A DNA stretch of 64,000 bases, from positions 1-64,000 of the forward strand of contig NZ_FCOG02000020.1 of assembly GCF_001544975.2 (NCBI RefSeq), written 5' to 3'. Below the pieces are notes generated by a model that was not told where the DNA came from, did not search any database, and saw only the letters and a list, made by a program, of their open reading frames with translations. This DNA comes from Caballeronia arationis. Its GTDB lineage: Bacteria > Pseudomonadota > Gammaproteobacteria > Burkholderiales > Burkholderiaceae. The position numbers and the translations under genes were made by a program. Of the stretch, positions 8,227 to 16,784 are shown piece after piece (positions within the stretch are counted from its first letter, which is position 1; every line of letters begins with the position of its first letter).

Positions 8227-9666
8227 ATGCAGCCTTCCGTCGTCGCGGGCAATGCCCCGCTTGCAACGCCGAACGTGCGCGTCGGCATCAACCCGGGTGC
8301 GGAAATCTCCGCGCGGATGGACCGCCTGCCGATCACGCGGCACCTGTGGGTGCTCGTGTTCCTCATCTCGCTCGGCGGCTTCTTCGAAATCTACGACCTG
8401 ATCTTCACCGGCTATATCGCGCCGGGCATGGCGAAGAGCGGCATGCTCGCGACCACGACGACGTCGTTCTTCGGCTTCACCGGCATCGCGGGATTCATCG
8501 CGGCGACGTTCGCCGGCCTGTTCGTCGGCACGCTCGGTTTCGGCTGGCTGCCGGACCGCTTCGGCCGTCGCGCGGTCTTTACGTATTCGCTGCTGTGGTA
8601 TTCGGTCGGCTCGGCGATCATGGCCTTCCAGACGACGCCTGAAGGCGTGATCCTGTGGCGCTTCATCACGGGCATCGGCGTGGGCGTCGAAATCATCACG
8701 ATCGACAGCTATGTGACGGAACTCGTGCCGCAGCACATGCGCGGCCGCGCGATGGCGTTCAACCAGTTCGTGATGTTCGCGGCGGCGCCGGTTGCCGCGA
8801 TCCTCTCGTACTGGCTCGTGCCGACGACGCTGTTCGGCATCGATGGCTGGCGCATCGTCGTGCTGGCGGGATCGGCGGGCGCGGTGATCGTTTGGTTCAT
8901 CCGCCGCGCCGTGCCGGAGAGTCCGCGCTGGCTCGCGACGCATGATCACGTCGCGAAGGGCGAAGCGGTCGTGCAGCGGATCGAGGAAATCGTCGCGCGC
9001 CAGTCGGGCAAGCCGCTGCCGCCGCCGCTGCCCGCGATCGAACAGCCGATGCACCGGCGCGCCTCGTTCGCCGAACTGCTGCAGCCGCCGTACCGCTCGC
9101 GCTTCATCATGCTGATCGTCTTCAACTTCTGCCAGGCGATCGGCTATTACGGCTTCGCGAACTGGGTGCCGACGCTCCTGATCGGGCAGGGCATCACCGT
9201 GACGAAGAGCCTGCTGTATTCGTTCATCATCGCGTTCGCGCTGCCAGTCGGACCGCTCCTCGCGATGCTCTACGCCGACAGGATCCAGCGCAAGTGGCTG
9301 ATCGTGGGCGCGGCGCTCGCGGTGATCGTGTTCGGGATTGCGTTCGGGCAGATGAGGTCGGTGGGGCCGCTGATCGTCTTCGGCGTGCTCATCAGCCTTG
9401 CCGGACAGACGATCTCGGTGTGCTATCACGCCTACCAGTCCGAGCTTTTTCCGACCTCGGTGCGTTGCCGTGCGAACGGCATCGTGTATTCGGCGAGCCG
9501 CATGGGCGCGATGATGTCGGGATTCATCATTGCGGCGCTGTTGCGCGATTTCGGCGTGGAGGGCGTGTTCGTCGGCATTACGGTCTGCATGCTGGTGGTG
9601 GTGGTGTCGATCGGCGGGTTCGGTCCGAAAACCAACGGCAAGCGGCTCGAGGAGTTGTGTCACTGA
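8227..9666 (+). CDS. MFS transporter, sugar/organic-acid porter type
   Basis: 479 residues with 12 predicted helices. The loop after helix 2 reads GWLPDRFGRR. The central PESPRWLATHDHVAKGEA is the porter-family signature after helix 6, before a cytoplasmic loop of about 60 residues. AAAGGAGA (8213-8220) precedes the ATG. It is the third gene of the operon that begins at 6035 and would supply the substrate for the CoA-transferase and lyase. Aromatic-acid and nicotinate carriers of this subfamily look similar, so the substrate is open. Confidence 0.85.
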   Translation: MQPSVVAGNAPLATPNVRVGINPGAEISARMDRLPITRHLWVLVFLISLGGFFEIYDLIFTGYIAPGMAKSGMLATTTTSFFGFTGIAGFIAATFAGLFVGTLGFGWLPDRFGRRAVFTYSLLWYSVGSAIMAFQTTPEGVILWRFITGIGVGVEIITIDSYVTELVPQHMRGRAMAFNQFVMFAAAPVAAILSYWLVPTTLFGIDGWRIVVLAGSAGAVIVWFIRRAVPESPRWLATHDHVAKGEAVVQRIEEIVARQSGKPLPPPLPAIEQPMHRRASFAELLQPPYRSRFIMLIVFNFCQAIGYYGFANWVPTLLIGQGITVTKSLLYSFIIAFALPVGPLLAMLYADRIQRKWLIVGAALAVIVFGIAFGQMRSVGPLIVFGVLISLAGQTISVCYHAYQSELFPTSVRCRANGIVYSASRMGAMMSGFIIAALLRDFGVEGVFVGITVCMLVVVVSIGGFGPKTNGKRLEELCH

Positions 9667-9700
9667 AGCGAGGGGTCCGCGAGGACCGGCGCCGCCGCCG

Positions 9701-10004
9701 TCATCGCCGTCCCGGCAGTCCGGTGCGCGCCTGACGTCTCGCTTCCGCCGCGTTGCTCACTTCCCAGAACGACAGGATCTGCACGGCGAGCCGGCAGCGG
9801 TGCCAGTACATGCCGTGCAGCCGGCGGCGGATGTTGTTCATCATCGTCCAGTTGCCGTCCTTGATCTCGACCAGCGCCGCCGGATGATGGTCGCCTTCGC
9901 CGATCATCTGGATGCCCCGGCATGCTGCGTGCGAATAGCGGAACACGAGCGCGCAGGTCGTCGAGAGTCGTCTGGGGTGGCAGTCCGCTGATCAGCAGTT
10001 TCAT
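9701..10004 (-). pseudogene. RRM-like RNA-binding protein gene with a 2-base frameshift
   Basis: The start (MKLLISGLPPQTTLDDLRA, ATG at 10004) is an RNP-2-like strand of an RNA recognition motif. After about 20 codons the sensible reading moves to another frame (LVFRYSHAACRGIQMIGEG, later AALVEI and RRRLHGMYWHRCRL), ending at 9701. Restoring two bases in the CGCGC run near 9940-9950 joins both parts into one protein of about 101 residues. Either a real disruption or a sequence error in a GC repeat. It sits between an MFS gene and fabI with no evident operon partner. Confidence 0.6.
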
Positions 10005-10027
10005 GTGCGCGACACGGCCGGGGCTAT

Positions 10028-10816
10028 TCAGCCATTCATGATGCTGACGCCGCCATCGACGAAGATCGTGTTGCCCGTCATGCGCCGGGCGTACGGCGTC
10101 GCGAGAAACGCGCAGGTGTAGCCGACGTCCATGATGTCCACGAGTTCGCCGATCGGCGCACGTGCGGCCGCTTCGTTGAGCAGCAGGTCGAAGTCCTTGA
10201 GCCCCGACGCGGCGCGCGTCTTCAACGGCCCCGGCGAGATCGGGTGCACGCGGATGCGCTTCGGTCCGAGTTCATGCGCGAGATAGCGGCACGACGCTTC
10301 GAGCGCCGCCTTCACCGGCCCCATCAGATCGTAATTGGGCACGACGCGCGAGGCGCCCAGATAGCTCATTGCGAACATCGAACCGCCGTCGTCCATCAGC
10401 GGAGCGGCGAGCCGCGCCATGCGGATGAACGAATGGCACGAGATGTCCATCGCCAGCGAGAAGCCTTCGGCGGAACTGTTGAGAAGGCCGCCTTGCAGGT
10501 CGATTTTCGGCGCGAAGGCGATCGAATGCACGGCGACGTCGAGCCTCCCCCAGCGCTCGCGAATCGTATCGAACACCGCTTCGAGTTCGCCGGGCTTCGA
10601 GACGTCGAGCGGCAGCAGCATCGATGCGCCGAGTTCTTCCGCGAGCGGTTCGACGTAGCTTTTTGCCTTGTCGTTGAGATAGGTCACGGCGAGTTCCGCG
10701 CCGAGTTCGCGGAATGCGCGCGCGCAGCCGTAGGCGATCGAATACTCGTTGGCGATGCCGACGATCAGTACCTTGCGTTGCGAGAACGGCTGCGCGGTAA
10801 GCGGGTCCATGCTCAT
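10028..10816 (-). CDS. fabI: Enoyl-[acyl-carrier-protein] reductase (NADH)
   Basis: 262 residues, full FabI length. The nucleotide-binding start is KVLIVGIANEYSIAYGCA. The catalytic pair is the tyrosine of MSYLGASRVVPNY (family Tyr146/Tyr156 positions) and the lysine seven residues after the second Tyr (YDLMGPVK). The C-terminal TGNTIFVDGG closes the SDR fold. It reduces trans-2-enoyl-ACP in fatty-acid elongation. The ATG at 10816 overlaps the ackA stop (ATGA); the open frame extends further upstream but only as antisense to ackA. Being last in a DUF3141-pta-ackA operon, it may be a second FabI dedicated to that cluster rather than the housekeeping enzyme. Confidence 0.92.
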   Translation of the reverse strand: MSMDPLTAQPFSQRKVLIVGIANEYSIAYGCARAFRELGAELAVTYLNDKAKSYVEPLAEELGASMLLPLDVSKPGELEAVFDTIRERWGRLDVAVHSIAFAPKIDLQGGLLNSSAEGFSLAMDISCHSFIRMARLAAPLMDDGGSMFAMSYLGASRVVPNYDLMGPVKAALEASCRYLAHELGPKRIRVHPISPGPLKTRAASGLKDFDLLLNEAAARAPIGELVDIMDVGYTCAFLATPYARRMTGNTIFVDGGVSIMNG

Positions 10817-11991
10817 GCCTCCAGTCGGTCGAGCGTGTGGCGGGCGATCATCAGTTCCTCGTTGGTCGGAATGACCCAGGCTTCGACGGCGCTTTCGGCT
10901 GTGCTGATGAGCGGTCCGTGTTTCGCGTTCGCGTCCGCGTCTAGCGATACGCCGAGCCACGCCGCCGCGCGGCACACGCGCTCGCGCACCGGCGCCGCAT
11001 ATTCGCCGATGCCCGCCGTGAACACGATTGCATCGAGCCCGCCGAGCGCGGCCGTCAGGGAACCGAGTTCGCGCGAGATCCGGTAGCAGAACAGGTCGAC
11101 GGCTTCTGCCGCGGCGGCTTCGTCGCTCGCGAGCAGCGCGCGCATGTCGCTCGATATCCCGGAGACGCCGAGCAGGCCCGAGCGCTTGTACAGCAGCGTC
11201 TCGATTGCATGGGCATCCATGTGCGCCTGCTGCATCATCCACAGCACGACGCCGGGATCGAGGGTGCCCGAGCGCGTGCCCATGACGAGCCCTTCGACGG
11301 CGGTGAAACCCATCGTGCTCGCGATGCTCTTGCTGCTGTCGAGCGCCGTCATGCTCGCGCCGTTGCCGAGATGCAGCACGACCGTCTTGCCGCGTGCGGC
11401 GCGCTCGCTGTATTGCGGCAACGCGCTCGCGATGAACTCGTAAGAGAGTCCGTGAAAGCCGTAGCGCCGCACACCCTGGCTGGTGATGTCGGGTGGCAGC
11501 GCATAGCGTGTCGCGACGGCCGGCTGCGTGTGGTGGAACGCGGTATCGAAGCAGGCGATCTGCGGCACATCCGGTTTGCGCGCCTCGATCGAGCGGATCG
11601 CCGCGAGGTTGTGCGGCTGATGCAGCGGCGCAAGCGGAATGAACGCTTCGAGTTCGCTCATCACCTTCGCATCGATGCGAACCGGCGCGGAATAGCGGTC
11701 ACCGCCATGCACCACGCGATGTCCGACGGCAAGCAGCTTCGCTTCGCCCGCATGCGCGCGCAGCCAGTCGAGCAGGAACGCGATCGCGTTGTCGTGGCCG
11801 AGATTTTCATCGGCTGGCCAGCCCCTGTCTTCGATGACTTCGCCGTTCTGCCGCTTCGCCTGAAAGTGCGGCTTCGTGTACAGCTCTTCGAGCTTGCCGC
11901 CCGCGATCGGATCGAGCGTGCCGCCGCTCACCGAGAACGCATGAAACTTGATGCTGGACGAGCCGGAGTTGATGACCATGATGACGTCCAT
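10813..11991 (-). CDS. ackA: Acetate kinase
   Basis: 392 residues. Diagnostic motifs in order are VINSGSSSIKF (N-terminal phosphate loop), GHRVVHGG, CFDTAFHH with the family aspartate, YGFHGLSY, VLHLGNGAS and MGTRSGTLDPG. The C-terminal FTAGIGEYA also matches. It converts acetyl phosphate and ADP to acetate and ATP, reversibly. GGGAGA precedes the ATG. Ten bases separate it from the phosphotransacetylase gene and it overlaps fabI by four bases, so the three are cotranscribed and the phosphotransacetylase-kinase route is complete. Confidence 0.95.
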   Translation of the reverse strand: MDVIMVINSGSSSIKFHAFSVSGGTLDPIAGGKLEELYTKPHFQAKRQNGEVIEDRGWPADENLGHDNAIAFLLDWLRAHAGEAKLLAVGHRVVHGGDRYSAPVRIDAKVMSELEAFIPLAPLHQPHNLAAIRSIEARKPDVPQIACFDTAFHHTQPAVATRYALPPDITSQGVRRYGFHGLSYEFIASALPQYSERAARGKTVVLHLGNGASMTALDSSKSIASTMGFTAVEGLVMGTRSGTLDPGVVLWMMQQAHMDAHAIETLLYKRSGLLGVSGISSDMRALLASDEAAAAEAVDLFCYRISRELGSLTAALGGLDAIVFTAGIGEYAAPVRERVCRAAAWLGVSLDADANAKHGPLISTAESAVEAWVIPTNEELMIARHTLDRLEA

Positions 11992-12001
11992 GCGATTCTC
12001 C

Positions 12002-12943
12002 CTACACGATGCCGGCGGCAGTTTTCTCGCGCCGCGCGAGCGCGACGAGCGAAGCGACCGCGCACGATGCGAGCCGCGCGAGCACCGAATCGGCGCGGCT
12101 CGTCAGGATGATCGGCACTTTCGCGCCGAGCACGATGCCTGCGGCGTCCGCGTGCGCGAGGAACGACAGGCTCTTCGCGAGCAGATTGCCGGCTTCGAGG
12201 TCCGGCACCACGAGCACGTTCGCGTGTCCCGCGACCGGCGACGAAATGCCCTTGATCTTGGCGGCTTCCTCGCTGATCGCGTTGTCGAGGGCGAGCGGGC
12301 CGTCCAGAATGCCGCCCGTGATCTGCCGCCGGTCGGCCATCTTGCAGAGCGCCGCGGCGTCGAGCGTCGAAGGGACTTTCGAATTGACCGTTTCCATCGC
12401 CGAGAGGATCGCGACCCGCGCTTCGGGGAAACGCAATGCGTGCGCGAGGTCGATGGCGTTCTGCACGATGTCGCGCTTCTCGTCGAGCGTCGGCGAGATG
12501 TTGACGGCCGCGTCGGTGATGATGAGCGCGTCCTCGCGGCCGGGCACGTCCATCACGAAGCAGTGGCTCACGCGGCGCTCGGTGCGCAGGCCCGTGGACC
12601 GCGAGACGACTGCGCCCATCAGTTCGTCGGTATGCAGCGAGCCTTTCATCAGCGCCTCGGCACGTCCTTCGTGCACGAGTTGCACGGCGGCGGCCGCGGC
12701 CGCGTGACTGTGCGGTGCGTCGACGATGACAAGGTCGCCGAGATCGAGGTTGCCTTCCCTTGCGGCCGCTTCGATCTTCTCGCGCGGCCCGACGAGGATC
12801 GGCGCGATCAGCCCGAGGCGCGCCGCCTCGATCACCGCAGACAGCGAATCGTGATCGCATGGATGCGCGACGGCGGTCGGCGTCGGCGGCAGTGTCGCGG
12901 CGAACGCGACGAGGCGCTCGTACTTCTCACGCTTGTGTTCCAT
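12002..12943 (-). CDS. pta: Phosphate acetyl/butyryltransferase
   Basis: 313 residues, the short catalytic-domain-only form. Motifs include LMKGSLHTDELMGAVV, RRVSHCFVMDVPG, LIITDAAVNISPTL and the C-terminal SFLAHADAAGIVLGAKVPI region that binds CoA and phosphate. It interconverts an acyl-CoA and acyl phosphate, feeding the kinase downstream. The short form overlaps the phosphate butyryltransferase group, so acetyl- versus butyryl-CoA preference is open. That matters because the next upstream gene has a polyhydroxyalkanoate-synthase-like box. GAGGG precedes the ATG at 12943. Confidence 0.88.
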   Translation of the reverse strand: MEHKREKYERLVAFAATLPPTPTAVAHPCDHDSLSAVIEAARLGLIAPILVGPREKIEAAAREGNLDLGDLVIVDAPHSHAAAAAAVQLVHEGRAEALMKGSLHTDELMGAVVSRSTGLRTERRVSHCFVMDVPGREDALIITDAAVNISPTLDEKRDIVQNAIDLAHALRFPEARVAILSAMETVNSKVPSTLDAAALCKMADRRQITGGILDGPLALDNAISEEAAKIKGISSPVAGHANVLVVPDLEAGNLLAKSLSFLAHADAAGIVLGAKVPIILTSRADSVLARLASCAVASLVALARREKTAAGIV

Positions 12944-12989
12944 GTATGTGCCCTCGATTTACAGTGTTGCCCGCGCGGGGCGGGGCACG

Positions 12990-15269
12990 TCACTCGACCT
13001 GCTGACGGGTCTCGGAACGCCGCGTCGGCTTCGTCTTCGCTTTCGATGCCGACTCGAAAATCGACAGCACGCGCGCAAGGTCAGCGCGTTCTTGGTCATC
13101 GAGCGGGAGTGTCGTGGTGAGCTCGTCGATGCGGCGCGCGGCGTTGCGGATGTCGGCCGGCGCGGCGTTCGCCAGCATGCCGGGCAGCGCGTCGATGGCG
13201 GCGTCGGTGTCGAGCCGCAGCAGCGCCACCTGTTCGCGCACGACATCCTTGAACGCCAGGATGCCGCGATCGGAGAGCGTGCCGAGCATCTCGCGCGCGA
13301 GATTGAAACGGCGCTCGTCCGCCTCGCCATGCGTGCGCCGCATGAACAGCAACGCGCGCACGCTCGCTTCGAGGAGGCCGCCCTTCGTCATGTCCTCGCG
13401 CAGGTGTTCGTGCACGGCGGCGATCGATGCGCTGCGTTCTTCCGAATCGCCCGGCTCGGTCAATGGGGCGGCGGCTTCGTCGTCGCCTCGCGGAGGAAGA
13501 CCCGCCATCGCCTGCAGCCACGGCATGCCGTAGACCGCTTCGAACATCTGTTCGACGGCTGTATCGCGCGTATCGCGGTAGAAGTCGAGCGACGCTTCGA
13601 TCGCGTCCGACATCGCTTTCTGCATCTGCCAGAACGGATTGTCCGTGGCGACGCTCGTGCGCGCTTGCTTCACGTCCTCGGCGAGACGCGCGACGCTCGA
13701 TGCGAACGGATTGCGGTCCGACCACGATTCATAGGGCACGCGCAGCGAATGAAAACGGCTCGCGAGGTCGGCGGCCCACGGCGTCACGGACGCATGCACC
13801 CACGGCTGCATGAAGCTGCGGTACAGCCCGAGATTGAAGTTGGACACGTAAGCCGCTGTCGCGAAGCGGCGGTCGCTTTCCGGGTCGGGCTGCACGATCG
13901 CGCGTACGTCGTCGATACTGCGCCGCGAAATCGACAGCACGTGCTCGCCCTCGACCAGTTCGGCGTGCGGCGTGGCGTCGGTCCGCTTTCCCATATGCGC
14001 TTCATACAGGCCCGAGGGCAGCAGGTCGATGAGGTCGACGTTGCTCACGAACTCGCGATGCTCCTTCTTGCCCGTGCTGCTCGACACGAAGATGCCGAGA
14101 TGCCCGATGCTGTCGTGCGTCGCATAGACGATGGTCTGGTCGTGGCCGAAGAGATCGGCGTCGTCGCGATACAGGTCGGTGATCCAGCCGAGCGCCTGTG
14201 GCGGCGGCGTAATGTTGTCGCCATAGGAACAGAACACGACGATCGGCGAGCGGATATTGCGCAGATCCAGGCGGATACCGTCCGACGTGACGATCTCGCC
14301 CTTGACGAGCCGGTTGCCGACGAACAGGTTGTCGACGATGAACTGCATTTCGGCCGCGTTGAGGAACACGTGGCCGCCCCAGTACTTTTCGAAGCCGAGA
14401 TAGCGCGATGCCTCGGTGTCGACGTTCGCGTAGAGGTTGTATTGCTTCTGCCAGAGCGTGTTGGCCGGGTTCAGGTTCTCGAAGTTCTGCACGAGCCAGG
14501 CGCCGTCAAAGCGGCCGTCGCCGAGATCGCCCGTGAGCGCGGTGAGCCACGAGCCGCCGAGCGTGCCGCCGGAGTAGCGCATCGGATTCTTGCCGCGCCA
14601 GCCCGCCCAGTACGACACCGGCGCACCCGCGACGATGATCGGCCCGAACAGCTCGGGGCGCATCGCGGCCGTCATCAGCACCTGCCAGCCGGCCTGGCAG
14701 TTGCCGATCACGGCGGGCTTGCCGGGGCTGTCCGGATGCAGCTCGATCACTTTTTCGAGGAAGGTGGCTTCGGCGCGCATCACGTCTTCGACGGTCTGGC
14801 CGGGCATGGGATCGGGCAGGAAGCCGACGAAGTAGCACGGATGGCCCGCCCGCAAGGCGGCGCCGATTTCGCTGTCGCGCTTGAAGCCGCCGATGCCCGG
14901 GCCGTGCCCGGCGCGCGGGTCGAAGACGATGAACGGACGCAGGCGGCCCGGATCGTGCGCGCCGGTGGCCTCGTGGTCGGGCTTGAGGTCGTCGGGGGCG
15001 GCGATGCGCACGAGGCCGTAGTTGACGGGGCGCGGCAGCGTGCGCCCGTCGACGACCAGCTCGGTGCCGAAATCGAGCACGTTCGGTGCGCGTTCCAGCA
15101 AGTGGGCCTGATACTGGTTGCCGCGCTCGCGCATCACGTCGGAGAAGAGGATGCCTCGCTGCCAGGCGTCGACGATGTAATCGATGGCGGCCTGCGCCGG
15201 GGCGAATCCGCTGGGCACGGGCGTCGCGGGAGGATTGACGGGAACGGATGCCGGACTGGACTGATTCAT
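12990..15269 (-). CDS. DUF3141 protein with a PHA-synthase-like alpha/beta-hydrolase core
   Basis: 759 residues from the ATG at 15269 (GGAG 12 bases upstream); an earlier ATG at 15287 is possible. The N-terminal half is an alpha/beta-hydrolase fold. VIGNCQAGWQ around Cys191 has the G-x-C-x-A/G pattern of the lipase-like box of polyhydroxyalkanoate synthases, with cysteine where lipases have serine. The C-terminal 300 residues are helical and charged and end in a basic tail (KAKTKPTRRSE). DUF3141 has no proven reaction known to me. The genes behind it (pta, ackA, fabI) suggest a role in acyl-CoA or hydroxyalkanoate metabolism. Confidence 0.85.
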   Translation of the reverse strand: MNQSSPASVPVNPPATPVPSGFAPAQAAIDYIVDAWQRGILFSDVMRERGNQYQAHLLERAPNVLDFGTELVVDGRTLPRPVNYGLVRIAAPDDLKPDHEATGAHDPGRLRPFIVFDPRAGHGPGIGGFKRDSEIGAALRAGHPCYFVGFLPDPMPGQTVEDVMRAEATFLEKVIELHPDSPGKPAVIGNCQAGWQVLMTAAMRPELFGPIIVAGAPVSYWAGWRGKNPMRYSGGTLGGSWLTALTGDLGDGRFDGAWLVQNFENLNPANTLWQKQYNLYANVDTEASRYLGFEKYWGGHVFLNAAEMQFIVDNLFVGNRLVKGEIVTSDGIRLDLRNIRSPIVVFCSYGDNITPPPQALGWITDLYRDDADLFGHDQTIVYATHDSIGHLGIFVSSSTGKKEHREFVSNVDLIDLLPSGLYEAHMGKRTDATPHAELVEGEHVLSISRRSIDDVRAIVQPDPESDRRFATAAYVSNFNLGLYRSFMQPWVHASVTPWAADLASRFHSLRVPYESWSDRNPFASSVARLAEDVKQARTSVATDNPFWQMQKAMSDAIEASLDFYRDTRDTAVEQMFEAVYGMPWLQAMAGLPPRGDDEAAAPLTEPGDSEERSASIAAVHEHLREDMTKGGLLEASVRALLFMRRTHGEADERRFNLAREMLGTLSDRGILAFKDVVREQVALLRLDTDAAIDALPGMLANAAPADIRNAARRIDELTTTLPLDDQERADLARVLSIFESASKAKTKPTRRSETRQQVE

Positions 15270-15836
15270 GGTCGCTTCGAACTCCATCGGAGAGTCGGCG
15301 CCGCCGTCGGTATCGCACGGTTTCGTGCGGAAGGACAGTCGGCGTGAAACCAGGGCGAGGCGCATCGCGCCTTGCGAGAGACGCGGTGTCGATCAAGATC
15401 AGCGATAAATATGGCAATAGCGTGACGCGGCGTGTGGGGCGCGGCGAACTCGCCAACAATATCGCGAAAGCGACCCGGCGTGGTTCTTGTTGCATTGCAT
15501 CAGCCGAACCAGTGTAGACGGAGTCGATTGCCGAGGCAAATCGAAAAGGCCTAATGATCGCTGACGTGGAGTGAATCGCCGCGGAACAAGGTCGTCAGGA
15601 CGCGGCGCGGCAAGCTTCTTGCTGATGGTCGCGGCCGTCCACCGGACCGCTTTCACTTACTTCAAGAACGGCGCACGCATGACGCGCAGACTTCGCGCGC
15701 CCACGCTTCAGGATCTCGCAGTGACGTCGATATTTCTCTGCTGGGGCATCGCGGCCACGGCGACGGCCGGCCTGATCGCGCGGCGTTCAAATGGGATTCT
15801 GCTGGCGGGATGAGCGGGGCGTTGCGCGCGCGGTCA
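15270..15836. other. 567-base gene-poor region upstream of the DUF3141 gene
   Basis: The leader of the DUF3141 operon must lie here. The AT-richer stretch at about 15395-15425 is the best place for its promoter, but no clear -35/-10 pair is visible. A possible plus-strand mini-ORF at 15679-15813 (44 residues, one hydrophobic helix, TSIFLCWGIAATATAGLIA) lacks a good ribosome site and is not called as a gene. Confidence 0.5.
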
Positions 15837-15989
15837 TCAAGTCAGCAATTGGTGAGCGCTCGGGGCCGCCGCTGCCTCGTGAGCCTGGAACGTGGCCGCT
15901 TCGCGCTGCACGAAGCGCGAGGCCGGAGCGACGCCCGCAAGCGCGGCGGCAAGAACGATGGCTAGGAGGGAAATGGTGATCGCGTTCAT
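15837..15989 (-). CDS. 50-residue membrane or exported small protein
   Basis: MNAITISLLAIVLAAALAGV is a strongly hydrophobic N-terminus (signal anchor or signal peptide), followed by a short alanine-rich, charged tail ending SAHQLLT. GGAGA six bases before the ATG supports translation. Not recognised from any family. It is the third of three tiny genes on this strand that carry the same direct-repeat element upstream, here at 16039-16055, about 50 bases before the start. Confidence 0.6.
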   Translation of the reverse strand: MNAITISLLAIVLAAALAGVAPASRFVQREAATFQAHEAAAAPSAHQLLT

Positions 15990-16038
15990 GATGCTTCTCC
16001 GTTCAGGTCGATTCGATGCGTGCATGATCTGCGCAAAA

Positions 16039-16055
16039 AATGAGGCGGGAATGAG
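16039..16055 (-). promoter_or_regulatory. Direct-repeat element, copy 3 (CTCATT, 11-bp period)
   Basis: On the coding strand: CTCATT-CCCGC-CTCATT. Two identical hexamers sit exactly 11 bp apart, one helical turn, in front of the 50-residue gene. The same arrangement stands before the two neighbouring small genes. Confidence 0.7.
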
Positions 16056-16078
16056 CGTGGCGTTTCTGGGCGCTGCCC

Positions 16079-16369
16079 TCAGGTCCCGTTGCTGCCCGTA
16101 GCCGGCGCGTCGTGTCCGGTCAAAGCGGAATAGCTCGACACGACAGGCTCGGCGAACGCGGTCGGCGGCGCTTCGGGCGGCAGCGGCGCGGGACCGGCAT
16201 CGGTCGACGCTGCGAAGACGGGCAGCGGCGGCGCAACCTGCGCGGACGATCCGACCGGAAACACCGGGCCGCCCACGATTCCCACGCCAACGAACATATG
16301 CGCCTGCGCTGCCGTCACGAGACCGGCGCTCAATGCGGCGGCAACGATGATTTTCCTGATCGCTTTCAT
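16079..16369 (-). CDS. 96-residue secreted proline/alanine-rich small protein
   Basis: A clear Sec signal peptide (MKAIRKIIVAAALSAGLVTA, cleavage after AQA) is followed by a short mature chain rich in Pro, Ala, Val and Gly (GVGIVGGPVFPVG, PAPLPPEAPPTAFAEP). AGGAGA lies seven bases before the ATG. No family recognised; it looks like a small periplasmic or surface protein without enzyme motifs. It carries direct-repeat copy 2 at 16452-16468, 83 bases upstream. Confidence 0.72.
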   Translation of the reverse strand: MKAIRKIIVAAALSAGLVTAAQAHMFVGVGIVGGPVFPVGSSAQVAPPLPVFAASTDAGPAPLPPEAPPTAFAEPVVSSYSALTGHDAPATGSNGT

Positions 16370-16451
16370 GATGTTCTCCTGATGTGTCCTGTCCGGCTCT
16401 GGTCGATGCGGGCGTCCTGCCTCGCTGACCGACTGAAGTGTGCTTGCCGAA

Positions 16452-16468
16452 AGTGAGGGAAGAATGAG
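16452..16468 (-). promoter_or_regulatory. Direct-repeat element, copy 2
   Basis: On the coding strand: CTCATT-CTTCC-CTCACT, period 11 bp, one mismatch in the second half-site, followed by TTCGGC as in copy 1 (CTCGGC). It stands before the 96-residue secreted protein. Confidence 0.7.
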
Positions 16469-16505
16469 GACGGCCGGCGTGATCGCGCCGATCCGGCATC
16501 GCGCT

Positions 16506-16697
16506 TCAGTGGTCCCGGCGATGCCCGTGCTGGAATCCTTCGCTTGCCGGCCAGCTATCGAAGGGGTCGGTTTCGAGGCGGCGCATGCGGTGCTCGAGCT
16601 CGGCGAGATCGCTCGATGCCGCCAGATAGTCGTCGCGCTGACGATTGCGGGCATGGAGCATGGAGTCGTGAAGAACATGGTAGAGACGCGCAAACAT
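16506..16697 (-). CDS. DUF3563 family small protein
   Basis: 63 residues: MFARLYHVLHDSMLHARNRQ, then RDDYLAASSDLAELEHRMRRLE. The block [RD]-D-x-YLAxSxDLxxLExRMRxLE is the DUF3563 signature, common in Burkholderiaceae, often in several copies per genome, function unknown. GGAGGTC precedes the ATG at 16697. The longer open frame upstream lacks family sequence and is not used. Carries direct-repeat copy 1 at 16785-16801, 88 bases upstream. Confidence 0.82.
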   Translation of the reverse strand: MFARLYHVLHDSMLHARNRQRDDYLAASSDLAELEHRMRRLETDPFDSWPASEGFQHGHRRDH

Positions 16698-16784
16698 GAT
16701 GACCTCCGTCGTGGTTTGCGACGAACGCGGTGCTCGTTGTTGGCACTGCGCGTTGCGTCGACGGAAGTAAAGGTAGGCGCCGAG

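Noticed and set aside
12933..15347. 804-codon plus-strand open frame over the DUF3141 gene
   Set aside because: Antisense shadow with biased composition; the minus-strand protein has a family fold, ribosome site and operon context.
15679..15813. 44-residue plus-strand mini-ORF with one hydrophobic helix
   Set aside because: No convincing ribosome site and no family; noted only in the intergenic entry.
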